From positions 1 through 8,638 of the forward strand of contig CALDSM010000277.1 in NCBI GenBank assembly GCA_937923585.1: DNA of 8,638 bases. The letters are read 5' to 3'. This document shows positions 1-6,523 of this stretch, piece by piece. Below the pieces are notes generated by a model that saw only the letters and a program-made list of their open reading frames with translations, was not told the DNA's origin and made no database searches. The DNA is from an uncultured bacterium (GTDB lineage: Bacteria; Hydrogenedentota; Hydrogenedentia; Hydrogenedentales; CAITNO01). Both the position numbers and the translations under genes were made by a program. How positions within the stretch are numbered: position 1 is the stretch's first letter; each line of letters begins with the position of its first letter.

Positions 1-316
1 CGGTGCCGTAGCACAGCACCTCCGTGGCGGACATCTGCTGTCCACCGCCCAAGTCGGAGGTGTCGTAGCGGAAACCCACGATTGCGTTGGCGCCCATTTC
101 AAGAGCGTGCTGCACCATAAGGTCGTAGGACTGGGTGCGGGTCTGTTCGCACATTTCGGCATAGGCGCCAATCTTGCCGCCAATAATGTTCTTGAGTCCG
201 CCCAGGATGCCCTGGAGGATGGTGGGCGACCGCACGATGATGCCGCGGACAATGCCCCGGTATTCGGCAATGCGGTATCCCTCGATGGTGAACGTGGTGG
301 TGACGGGTAGACTCAT
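1..316 (-). CDS. ybjQ: YbjQ / UPF0145 (DUF74) family protein, 3' end cut by window edge
   Basis: The first 105 codons are visible, reading leftward off the window with no stop reached. The family is usually about 105-110 residues, so only a few C-terminal residues are missing. Recognisable family blocks are an N-terminal strand with IEGYRIAEYRGIVRG (11-25), a glycine-rich helix start GGLKNIIGGKIGAYAEM (39-55), and the C-terminal signature MGANAIVGFRYDTSD (74-88) followed by ATEVLCYGT (97-105). The start is well supported: an AAGGAGG-type Shine-Dalgarno (complement of 325-333) lies about 8 nt upstream of the ATG. The family forms small soluble oligomers, often labelled putative heavy-metal-binding, but its biochemical role is not established and I do not assign one. 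There is no signal peptide or membrane segment. It diverges from the glycerate kinase gene and is probably an independent single gene or the head of a leftward operon. Confidence 0.9.
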   Translation of the reverse strand, partial: MSLPVTTTFTIEGYRIAEYRGIVRGIIVRSPTILQGILGGLKNIIGGKIGAYAEMCEQTRTQSYDLMVQHALEMGANAIVGFRYDTSDLGGGQQMSATEVLCYGT

Positions 317-408
317 GACAGGATCCCTCCTTTGTTGAAACGATGCGATTCCGACAGCGGCGCTATGGTACATTGACAACCGCGTATGGCCCAACCTGGA
401 GTGCCGTA

Positions 409-1548
409 ATGGTTGTTGTCATTGCTCCCGATTCGTTCAAGGAATGCGCCCCGGCGGCCGAGGTCGCCAAGGCGATCGCGTCCGGCTGGCTGCGCGCGGA
501 CCCGCAGGCGGAACTGCGCCAGGTACCGCTGGCCGACGGCGGCGAGGGCACCGTGGCCGCGCTGGCGGCGGCGCATGGACGGATCATGGAGACGGAAGTG
601 ACCGGTCCGGCGGGGGAGACGGTGACGGCGAAATGGGCATTGCTGGATGACGGCGCAGCCGTGATTGAAATGGCCGAAGCGGCGGGGCTGCATCTCGTGA
701 AGCAGCAGCTTCGCGACCCGATGACGGCAACGACGCGCGGCGTGGGCGAGCTCATCCGCGCGGGGCTCGACGCGGGGGCGCGGCGCTTCATCGTGGGCGT
801 GGGCGGCAGCGCCACCAATGACGGCGGCGCGGGCATGGCGCAGGCGCTGGGCGCGTCGCTGCGCGACGCCGAGGGCCGCGAACTCGCGCCGGGCGGCGCG
901 GCGCTGGCGGAACTGGCGGAACTGGACCGGTCGGGCATGGACCCGCGCCTTGCCGAATGCACGGTCTTTGTGGCATGTGACGTGGACAATCCCCTCTGCG
1001 GCCCCGAGGGCGCGTCGCACATCTACGGGCCGCAAAAGGGCGCCACGTCGGCGCAGGTTGCCGCACTCGACGCCGCGCTGGCGCGGTATGCGGCGGCGCT
1101 GCGCGCCAGCCTCGGCGTGGACCTGCGCGACACGCCGGGTGCGGGCGCGGCGGGCGGTCTTGCCGCGGGGCTGATGGCCTTTCTGGGCGCCCGGCTGCAG
1201 CCGGGCATTGAACTGGTGGCGGAGCAGGCGGGGCTTGCACAGGCGCTGGAAGGGGCCGACCTGGTCATCACGGGCGAAGGCTCGATGGACGGACAAAGCC
1301 TGCGCGGCAAGGTGCCGATCGGCGTGGCGCGCATGGCGGGAGAACGGGGCGTGCCCTGCATTGTGCTGGCCGGCAGGCTGGGGCCCGGCTGTGCGGCGGC
1401 GCACGACTTGGGCATCACGGCCGCCTTCGCGCTTGCGCCGGGGCCGGTGACGCTGGAGGAGTCCGTGAAGAACGCACTGGACTGGCTGGCCGACCGCGCC
1501 GAAGCCGTTGCCCGCACCTGGATCGCCGCTTCGGGGAGGCGTGCATGA
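409..1548 (+). CDS. garK: Glycerate kinase, GarK/GlxK (glycerate 2-kinase) family
   Basis: Phosphorylates D-glycerate with ATP, in this family giving 2-phosphoglycerate for lower glycolysis; a cytosolic enzyme. The 379 residues match the usual length of about 380. Family blocks in order: VIAPDSFKE (4-12), VPLADGGEGTV (39-49), GVGGSATNDGGAG (about 130-142), a CDVDNPLCGPEGASHIYGP block mid-protein, a glycine-rich GAGAAGGLAAGL stretch, and GEGSMDGQS (289-297), which matches the conserved GEG-x-x-D-x-Q motif near the active site. An in-frame ATG at 343 would add 22 residues unlike the family. The start at 409 places VIAPDS at the extreme N-terminus as expected and has a TGGAG Shine-Dalgarno (397-401) 7 nt upstream. 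The stop overlaps the next gene's start (ATGA), so the two are translationally coupled. Possible glycerate sources are glyoxylate, serine/hydroxypyruvate or sugar-acid catabolism; the window does not say which. Confidence 0.95.
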   Translation: MVVVIAPDSFKECAPAAEVAKAIASGWLRADPQAELRQVPLADGGEGTVAALAAAHGRIMETEVTGPAGETVTAKWALLDDGAAVIEMAEAAGLHLVKQQLRDPMTATTRGVGELIRAGLDAGARRFIVGVGGSATNDGGAGMAQALGASLRDAEGRELAPGGAALAELAELDRSGMDPRLAECTVFVACDVDNPLCGPEGASHIYGPQKGATSAQVAALDAALARYAAALRASLGVDLRDTPGAGAAGGLAAGLMAFLGARLQPGIELVAEQAGLAQALEGADLVITGEGSMDGQSLRGKVPIGVARMAGERGVPCIVLAGRLGPGCAAAHDLGITAAFALAPGPVTLEESVKNALDWLADRAEAVARTWIAASGRRA

Positions 1549-3308
1549 ACGAACGACGGGGAACGCCCGCACTGTACGCGCACACGCTCCGGTATCTGCG
1601 CCCAAGCCAGATTGCATGGCGGCTGCTGCGCCGGGCGCAGCGCCTGCTGCCGCCGCGGGTTCCCGCGGAGGATGCCCATGCATCGGTTCATTTCAACGGC
1701 GATGCGCTGCAGCGCCTGCGGGTGTTTCTGGCAGCCGCCCGCGGACACGGCCTCGACGCAGACGCCGATCCGCTGGCGCTGCGGGACGACCGGTTCACAT
1801 TCCTGAACCGGTCCGTGGACTGTGAAGCCAGGATGCCCTGGCAGGATGAATCCCTTCCCCGCCTGTGGCGCTATCAGCTGCACGGGTTTCGCGCGGCCCG
1901 CATGCTTGCCGCGGCGGCGTTTTCCGATGAGGTCGCGCTCGGCGACCCGGCGCATGCCGCGCACTGGGTGGAGGACTGGCTGCGACACAACCCTCCGGGC
2001 GCCGACGTGGCCTGGGATGCCCATCCCACGGCGGAGCGCCTGTTCAACTGGGTGCTCAGTTCGGCCGCGTTTGGCGCGGGCTACGGCGCCACGGCGGCGC
2101 GTTGCGCCCGGCAGGCGGACTGGCTGGAGGCAAGGCTTGAATATGACCTGTGCGCAAACCACCTGCTCAAGGAGGTGATGGCGCTGGCGCTGGTCGCGGA
2201 GGTTACCGGCAACGCCCCACTGCGGCAACGCGCATGGGCGTTGGTGGAACAGCAGGTCGTGGAGCAGATTCTTCCGGACGGCGGCCATTATGAACTGAGT
2301 CCGATGTACCACGCGCAGGCCCTTTTCGACGGGCTTGTGCTGCGTTCCGCGGCCGCAGCCCCGCCCGAGTTTCTGGACAATGCATTGCGGCGGATGACCC
2401 GCTTTCTGGAGGACATTCTGCATCCCGACGGCGACATTCCGCTCTTCGGCGACGCCGCGTTTGGAGAGGCGATGCCGGGCAGGGCGCTGGTGGAACTGGC
2501 CTGTGAACTTTTGCGGATGAAACCGTCCCGGGAAGCGCGCCCGGCAGTGCCGGATTCGGGGTTCTACGTGCTCGGCGGCGGCGCGAACCGCATGATTCTG
2601 AAAGCGGCCGGGCCCAACCCGCCGCACCAGCCGGGCCATGCCCACGCCGATCCGTTCTCCTTTGAGCTTTCCGTGGCGGGGCAGCGGCTGATTGTGGACG
2701 GCGGCAGCCATGGCTATGCCGAAAGCCCGCTGCGCGGGTACTGCCGCGGCGTGCGCGCGCACAACACGGTTTGCATCAACGGGCGGGAACCGATGGAGGC
2801 GTGGGGCGTGTTCCGCGTGGCGCGCCGTTACCAGGTTGCCGCCGCCGACTGCGAAGTGAACGGCCCGGTGTCCGTCTTCTGGGGCACATGTCGCTGGCCG
2901 CAGGGCTGGACGCACACCCGCTACGTGCGGCACGACCGCGAGGCGGGATTCTGGGCGGTGGTGGACCGTGTGGATGGCGGCGGCCCGCTTGAAACGGAGA
3001 GTTTCCTACATTTTCATCCGGGCACCGAACTGACCGAATCGGAGGGGACCTGGACTGCGCGGCGGGGCGACGTCCGGCTCGGCATACTGCCGGAAGGCGC
3101 GGGCTGCATCGAACGCGTCGAGGGCGCGCACGCGCCCGACCAGGGATGGTACTGTCCGCGTTTCGGCGTGGCCGAACCGGCCCCGACGCTCGTACTGCAC
3201 GGATCGGCCACGGGGTCACTGACGTGCGGTTGGATGCTGTTTCCGCCGGAAAGGGCAGGCATCGTGGCTGCCGCACTCACGACAGTGCAGGAAGACCTGG
3301 GAAAGTAG
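1545..3308 (+). CDS. Heparinase II/III family protein (polysaccharide lyase-like)
   Basis: 587 residues with the two-part layout of heparinase II/III-like proteins: a helical (alpha/alpha toroid) N-terminal part to about residue 310, then a beta-rich heparinase II/III domain. The opening LRYLRPSQIAWRLLRRAQR (15-33) resembles family members encoded in surface-polysaccharide clusters. Other landmarks are an NH pair at 205-206, DGGHYELSPMYH (245-256), GHAHADPFSFEL (364-375), DGGSHGYAES (385-394) and RAHNTV (404-409). By analogy with characterised lyases, the Asn-205, Tyr-255 and His-365/367/406 region is the likely catalytic set; this assignment is inference. I see no signal peptide or membrane helix, so the product looks cytoplasmic, unlike secreted heparin lyases. 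The substrate is unknown: a uronate-containing or other surface glycan is plausible, but lyase activity is unproven. The start overlaps garK by 4 bp, with GGGGAGG (1533-1539) as Shine-Dalgarno. No glycosyltransferase gene lies in view. Confidence 0.92.
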   Translation: MNERRGTPALYAHTLRYLRPSQIAWRLLRRAQRLLPPRVPAEDAHASVHFNGDALQRLRVFLAAARGHGLDADADPLALRDDRFTFLNRSVDCEARMPWQDESLPRLWRYQLHGFRAARMLAAAAFSDEVALGDPAHAAHWVEDWLRHNPPGADVAWDAHPTAERLFNWVLSSAAFGAGYGATAARCARQADWLEARLEYDLCANHLLKEVMALALVAEVTGNAPLRQRAWALVEQQVVEQILPDGGHYELSPMYHAQALFDGLVLRSAAAAPPEFLDNALRRMTRFLEDILHPDGDIPLFGDAAFGEAMPGRALVELACELLRMKPSREARPAVPDSGFYVLGGGANRMILKAAGPNPPHQPGHAHADPFSFELSVAGQRLIVDGGSHGYAESPLRGYCRGVRAHNTVCINGREPMEAWGVFRVARRYQVAAADCEVNGPVSVFWGTCRWPQGWTHTRYVRHDREAGFWAVVDRVDGGGPLETESFLHFHPGTELTESEGTWTARRGDVRLGILPEGAGCIERVEGAHAPDQGWYCPRFGVAEPAPTLVLHGSATGSLTCGWMLFPPERAGIVAAALTTVQEDLGK

Positions 3309-3476
3309 ACGTGTTCTCCCGCAACGATTCTGTTCGCGCGGCGCGCGTGAAGTCTTGAAGAGGAGGCGGTTTGGGACAACTTCCGCTCTGTACGGTGCAT
3401 GCCGCCCATTGTATCCTTCCCTCCGCAGAAAGGCATGTAATTGCCTGTCTGTTGTATATAACATTCACACCTGAAT
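3309..3476. other. Intergenic stretch with no recognisable gene
   Basis: This is the first half of the 355 bp gap between the heparinase-like gene and gcvT. I find no credible coding region on either strand. An imperfect GC-rich hairpin (TTCGCGC against GCGCG-T-GAA, 3333-3351) lies about 24 nt after the stop codon but has no U-tract, so I do not call an intrinsic terminator. A small stem, AGGCA/TGCCT (3431-3435 with 3442-3446), lies further on. Base composition becomes distinctly more A+T-rich from about 3430, in line with the promoter proposed just downstream. Confidence 0.6.
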
Positions 3477-3505
3477 TTGACCCTGTCTTCAAAATATGGC
3501 ATGAT
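3477..3505 (+). promoter_or_regulatory. Candidate sigma70-type promoter of the gcv operon
   Basis: TTGACC at 3477-3482 matches the -35 consensus at 5 of 6 positions. CATGAT at 3500-3505 matches the -10 consensus at 4 of 6, with a 17 bp spacer. It lies in the only locally A+T-rich patch of the region. Transcription would begin near 3512, just before the first bases of the ZTP aptamer, which is where a riboswitch promoter should sit. No mapped start site is available, and the -10 match is modest. Confidence 0.45.
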
Positions 3506-3523
3506 TGCGCCGTCCCCGGGGCT

Positions 3524-3608
3524 GGGGTCCGCTGTGACTGGCGAGTGTGACGTGGCATTGACCACGGTGGAGCAGCGGATCGCAATAATGAAGCCGCTCG
3601 CCTGGGCG
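3524..3608 (+). promoter_or_regulatory. ZTP riboswitch (pfl motif) upstream of gcvT
   Basis: This RNA binds ZTP/ZMP (AICAR ribotides), which accumulate when 10-formyl-THF is limiting. All family elements can be drawn by hand. P1 pairs 3526-3534 with 3573-3581 (9 bp including one G-U). The conserved TGACTGGCG follows P1 (3535-3543). P2 is CGTGG (3551-3555) with CCACG (3562-3566). The linker GGTGGAGC leads back into P1. P3 is GCC (3593-3595) with GGC (3605-3607), inside the diagnostic CCGCTCGCCTGGGC (3594-3607). The pseudoknot GGCGAG (3540-3545) with CTCGCC (3597-3602) is a perfect 6 bp. The GACTGGCG and CGCCTGGGC signatures in correct order and spacing make another class very unlikely. In particular, it is not the tandem glycine riboswitch commonly found before gcv genes. 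Known ZTP riboswitches are generally ON switches for purine and one-carbon genes. Confidence 0.94.
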
Positions 3609-3634
3609 TATACGCGACTTGGGGGCTGAAACCG

Positions 3635-3656
3635 CCGGAAGTGTGTCCGGAAAAGG
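3635..3656 (+). promoter_or_regulatory. gcvT: Hairpin abutting the gcvT Shine-Dalgarno (possible expression platform)
   Basis: CCGGA (3635-3639) pairs with TCCGG (3646-3650) around a 6 nt loop, immediately followed by AAAAGG (3651-3656), the only Shine-Dalgarno candidate for gcvT, 7 nt before the ATG. There is no run of T after this or any other hairpin between the aptamer and gcvT, so a classical intrinsic-terminator platform is not evident. Control at ribosome access is the simpler reading, but I could not draw a convincing direct anti-Shine-Dalgarno helix. Confidence 0.4.
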
Positions 3657-3663
3657 TACGGCC

Positions 3664-4740
3664 ATGCGTAAGACGCCTCTGTTTGAATGTTACGCGCGCT
3701 GCGGCGCCCGTGTGGTGGATTTTCATGGATGGGCGCTGCCCGTCCAGTTTTCCGGAATTCTCGAAGAACACGCAGCCACACGGACACGGGCGGGCCTTTT
3801 CGACTGCTCGCACATGGGCGAGTTCATGATCCGGGGCGCTGCGGGCATTGCGGCGCTGGACCGGATGGTCATTGGTGACATGGTCAACCTGGGCTCAGGC
3901 CGGTGCCGGTACACCGCCCTCCTGAATGACGGGGGCGGCATCATTGACGATTGCGTGGCGTTGCGCCTCGGCCCGGAAGAACTCTACCTCGTGACCAATG
4001 CGGGCCCGCTCGAAGCGGTCACGGCGATGTTCGACACCGCAATTCCCGGAATCGAGTCTGTATACGACCGGACGGCAAAACTCGACCTGCAGGGGCCGCA
4101 GTCCAGGCAAATCCTTCTGGACCTTGGCCTTGCGGACATCGCGCCGCTGAAGTACTGGACCGGCACCCGCTGCGCATGGCGCGGCAGGGAAATAATCGTC
4201 TCGCGCGCCGGCTACACCGGCGAACTGGGCTACGAACTGTATCTGCCCGCCGGCATGGCGGTTGACGTGTGGGACGCCATACTGGCCCGGGGCGCCGCGG
4301 TGCCCTGCGGGCTGGGCGCGCGCGACACGCTGCGCACGGAAATGTGCTACCCGCTGAACGGCGAGGACGTGGACCCGGCGCGCACACCGCTTGAGGCGGG
4401 CATGGGCCGGTTCATTGCGTGGGACACGGAGTTTCCGGGCAAGACCCGGCTGTTGGAAATGCGCGAACGCGGCGGCTATCCGCTGCTGACGCCGGTGGTG
4501 TCGTCGGACCGGCGCGCGCCGCGGCACGGCTTTGAGGTTCGCCTCGAAGGCGCGCCCGTGGGCACGGTGACCAGCGGCACCTTCGGCCCGAGCGTGGGCC
4601 GGGGCGTTGGCCTGGCCTATTTGGAGCCGCACGCCGCGGTGCCGGGCACGCGGCTGGCCGCGGGCCCCAGGGATATGGAGTTGACTGTCGCCGAGGTACC
4701 CGTTCACAAGGGCGGGACCTGCCGCGTGCGGCTGGATTAG
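3664..4740 (+). CDS. gcvT: Glycine cleavage system T protein (aminomethyltransferase)
   Basis: Transfers the methylene carbon of the aminomethyl group held on lipoyl-GcvH to tetrahydrofolate, giving 5,10-methylene-THF and ammonia, in the cytosol. The 358 residues match the family length of about 360. Motifs: DFHGWALPVQF (19-29), RAGLFDCSHMGEF (42-54), LNDGGGIIDD (87-96) containing the conserved acidic pair that includes the family's catalytic aspartate, a central SRAGYTGELGYELY block, and CGLGARDTLRTEMCYPLNG in the folate-site region. Upstream in-frame near-start codons exist (for example TTG at 3619), but they would lie in the riboswitch leader and add non-family residues. The ATG at 3664 gives the standard N-terminus, with AAAAGG 7 nt upstream. 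It is the first gene of the gcv operon and the direct target of the ZTP riboswitch. Confidence 0.97.
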   Translation: MRKTPLFECYARCGARVVDFHGWALPVQFSGILEEHAATRTRAGLFDCSHMGEFMIRGAAGIAALDRMVIGDMVNLGSGRCRYTALLNDGGGIIDDCVALRLGPEELYLVTNAGPLEAVTAMFDTAIPGIESVYDRTAKLDLQGPQSRQILLDLGLADIAPLKYWTGTRCAWRGREIIVSRAGYTGELGYELYLPAGMAVDVWDAILARGAAVPCGLGARDTLRTEMCYPLNGEDVDPARTPLEAGMGRFIAWDTEFPGKTRLLEMRERGGYPLLTPVVSSDRRAPRHGFEVRLEGAPVGTVTSGTFGPSVGRGVGLAYLEPHAAVPGTRLAAGPRDMELTVAEVPVHKGGTCRVRLD

Positions 4741-4783
4741 TGGACAACGGGCGTTTTGGTCCCGAAACAGTAGGAGCGCTGCG

Positions 4784-5167
4784 ATGAATCCCGAAAGCCT
4801 GCGATACACCATGGATCACGAATGGGCGGGCGAGCAGAACGGCATGTGCGTGGTCGGCATCACCGACTATGCCCAGGAGCAGTTGGGCGACGTGACCTAC
4901 GTGGAACTGCCCAAGATCGGCCAGAAACTGAAGCGAGGCGAAGAGGCCGCCGTGGTCGAGTCCGTCAAGGCCGCCAGCGACGTGTACGCCCCGCTCTCTG
5001 GAGAAGTCGCCGAGATCAACGAGCAGGTCGAAAACGAAACCGACCTGGTAAACCGCGACCCCTACGGACGGGGCTGGTTTTTCAAACTGAAGAACTACAG
5101 TTCCGCCGAATATGCCGAACTCATGACCTACACCGCCTATCGCGCTTTTTGCCAGGGGCAACATTAA
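4784..5167 (+). CDS. gcvH: Glycine cleavage system H protein (lipoyl carrier)
   Basis: Small lipoyl-domain carrier that shuttles the aminomethyl intermediate between the P, T and L proteins. Its 127 residues match the family (about 125-130). The N-terminal RYTMDHEWA (7-15) is typical. GITDYAQEQLGDVTYVELP (25-43) and GEEAAVVESVKAASDVYAP (52-70) are textbook family blocks, and Lys-62 in ESVKAAS is the lipoylation site. The tail has NRDPYGRGWFFKL and a final Tyr/Glu-rich helix. The start has TAGGAG (4771-4776) as Shine-Dalgarno, 7 nt upstream. It sits 43 bp after gcvT and 57 bp before gcvPA, with no terminator in either gap, so it is read with the operon. LplA, encoded at the operon's end, is its likely modifying enzyme. 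Confidence 0.98.
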   Translation: MNPESLRYTMDHEWAGEQNGMCVVGITDYAQEQLGDVTYVELPKIGQKLKRGEEAAVVESVKAASDVYAPLSGEVAEINEQVENETDLVNRDPYGRGWFFKLKNYSSAEYAELMTYTAYRAFCQGQH

Positions 5168-5224
5168 CCCGCCGTCCCGCACAGTTTAGTCGCCGCGCTT
5201 CGGTTCAAGGAGAGGAGTGTCCGC

Positions 5225-6523
5225 ATGACTTGGATACCGGTGACCGATTCGGAACGGGAGGAAATGCTCGGCACGATCGGCGTGAATTCCGTTGAGGACC
5301 TGTTCGCCGCGGTGCCCGAGGCGCTGCGCATGCACGGGTGGGACATGCCGCCGGGCATGTCCGAAATGGCGCTGCGCACCCACATGGACGGATTGGCCGC
5401 GCGCAACAACACCGGCCTGGCCTGCTTTCTGGGCGGCGGCTACTATGACCATTTCATTCCCGCCGCCATAGATGCCCTTTCCGGCCGCAGCGAATTCTAC
5501 ACCGCCTACACGCCCTACCAGCCGGAGTGCTCGCAGGGCACCCTTCAGTCCATCTATGAATACCAGTCCGCCGTGTGCCGCCTTTCGGGCATGGAATGCG
5601 CGAACGCATCGCTGTATGACGGCGGCACCGCGATGTTCGAGGCGGCCACCATGGCCTGCCGCGCCAGCCGCCGGACGCGCGTCGTGGTGCACGGGTCGGT
5701 GAATCCGGTGTGGCGGGGCATGCTGCTCACGCACTCGGCAAAGCTCGATCTGGACATTGTGGACGGCGACGATCCGACGGGTGCGGCCTGCGTCATCGTG
5801 CAGAACCCGTCTTTTCTGGGCACCGTCCGCGACTTTGCCGATTTGGGCGCGCGCTGCCGCGCCGAAGGGGCGCTGTTCGTCGTGGTCTTCAATCCCGTGT
5901 CGCTGGGCGTGCTGAAGACGCCGGGGGCGATGGGCGCCGACATCGCCGTGGCGGAGGGCCAGAGTCTGGGCCTGCCGCTGGGCTTTGGCGGCCCCTATCT
6001 CGGCATTCTGGCGGCGCGCAAGGAGCACATCCGCAAGATGCCGGGCCGCATCGTCGGCCAGACCATGGATGCGCAGGGGCGGCGCGGCTTTGTGCTGACG
6101 CTCCAGGCACGCGAGCAGCACATCCGCCGCGAAAAGGCGAACTCGAACATCTGCTCGAACCAGGCGCTGTGCGCGCTGCGCGCGCTGATGTTCCTTTCGC
6201 TGATGGGTCCCGAGGGACTGCGCCAGACCGCGCAGTCCTGCCATTCAAAGGCCGAATATCTCAAGTCCCGCGTTGCCGCCTTTGCCCCGGTGCTGAACGA
6301 CGGCCCCACGTTCCACGAGTTTGCCGTGCGCCTGCCGAAGCCGGCGGAAACCGTGTGCGCCGAAATGCTGTCCTGCGGTTTCCTGGCGGGACTGCCGCTG
6401 GCGGCGGTGGGCGCGGGCGGGGTGAAAGACCTGCTCGTGGCGGTTACGGAAAAGCGGACGCGCGCCGAACTGGATGCCTATGCCGACGCGCTGAAGGAGG
6501 TGTGCAGTGGAATTGCTTTTTGA
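5225..6523 (+). CDS. gcvPA: Glycine dehydrogenase (decarboxylating) subunit 1, N-terminal half of P protein
   Basis: Structural subunit of the two-subunit P protein. With GcvPB it decarboxylates glycine using PLP and loads the aminomethyl group on lipoyl-GcvH. The 432 residues are close to the usual 440-450. It opens with WIPVTDSEREEML (3-15), the standard N-terminus. Next come the near-invariant GGGYYDHFIPAAI and RSEFYTAYTPYQPE, then SQGTLQSIYEYQ and ANASLYDGGTA. In the C-terminal third are PGRIVGQTMDAQGRRGFVLT and REQHIRREKANSNIC. It lacks the PLP lysine, as expected, because that residue is in the partner subunit. AGAGGAG (5211-5217) lies 7 nt before the ATG. Its last 17 bases overlap gcvPB in another frame, so the two subunits are probably made in equal amounts by coupled translation. 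I see no damage. Confidence 0.98.
   Translation: MTWIPVTDSEREEMLGTIGVNSVEDLFAAVPEALRMHGWDMPPGMSEMALRTHMDGLAARNNTGLACFLGGGYYDHFIPAAIDALSGRSEFYTAYTPYQPECSQGTLQSIYEYQSAVCRLSGMECANASLYDGGTAMFEAATMACRASRRTRVVVHGSVNPVWRGMLLTHSAKLDLDIVDGDDPTGAACVIVQNPSFLGTVRDFADLGARCRAEGALFVVVFNPVSLGVLKTPGAMGADIAVAEGQSLGLPLGFGGPYLGILAARKEHIRKMPGRIVGQTMDAQGRRGFVLTLQAREQHIRREKANSNICSNQALCALRALMFLSLMGPEGLRQTAQSCHSKAEYLKSRVAAFAPVLNDGPTFHEFAVRLPKPAETVCAEMLSCGFLAGLPLAAVGAGGVKDLLVAVTEKRTRAELDAYADALKEVCSGIAF
6494..6509 (+). promoter_or_regulatory. gcvPB: Strong Shine-Dalgarno inside gcvPA that sets the GTG start of gcvPB
   Basis: A perfect AAGGAGG (6494-6500) lies 6 nt before GTG at 6507, all within the last codons of gcvPA. 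It is the best Shine-Dalgarno among the plus-strand genes and justifies the GTG start, which gives the expected ELLFEKS N-terminus. Confidence 0.85.

Noticed and set aside
373..378. Perfect TTGACA upstream of garK as a promoter -35
   Set aside because: No -10-like hexamer lies 16-18 bp downstream (CTGGAG at 17 bp). The minus-strand reading toward ybjQ also gives only poor -10 matches. The divergent promoters between 317 and 408 remain undefined.
313..2933. Long minus-strand open frames (456 and 636 codons) opposite garK and the heparinase-like gene
   Set aside because: They are Arg/Ala/Pro/His-rich translations with no family motifs, as expected opposite GC-rich genes, and the plus-strand frames carry clear conserved motifs.
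3333..3351. GC-rich hairpin after the heparinase-like gene as an intrinsic terminator
   Set aside because: The stem is interrupted and no U-tract follows, so there is not enough to call it.
3400..3424. GGAGGGAAGG followed by ATG on the minus strand
   Set aside because: It looks like a ribosome site, but the frame runs antisense through the heparinase-like gene with no recognisable protein.
3216..3464. 82-codon minus-strand frame with a CxxC-like stretch, starting in the A+T-rich leader
   Set aside because: About 90 bases overlap the 3' end of the heparinase-like gene antisense, codon use lacks the strong GC3 bias of neighbours, and it matches no family I know.
3521..3610. Glycine or tetrahydrofolate riboswitch upstream of gcvT
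   Set aside because: There is no tandem aptamer or glycine-aptamer core, whereas the P1/P2/P3 order, the pseudoknot and the CGCCTGGGC signature match the ZTP class.
4745..4770. Small hairpin options in the gcvT-gcvH gap (CGGG/CCCG or GTTT/AAAC)
   Set aside because: Only 4 bp stems with no U-run; they are unlikely to terminate or process the transcript.
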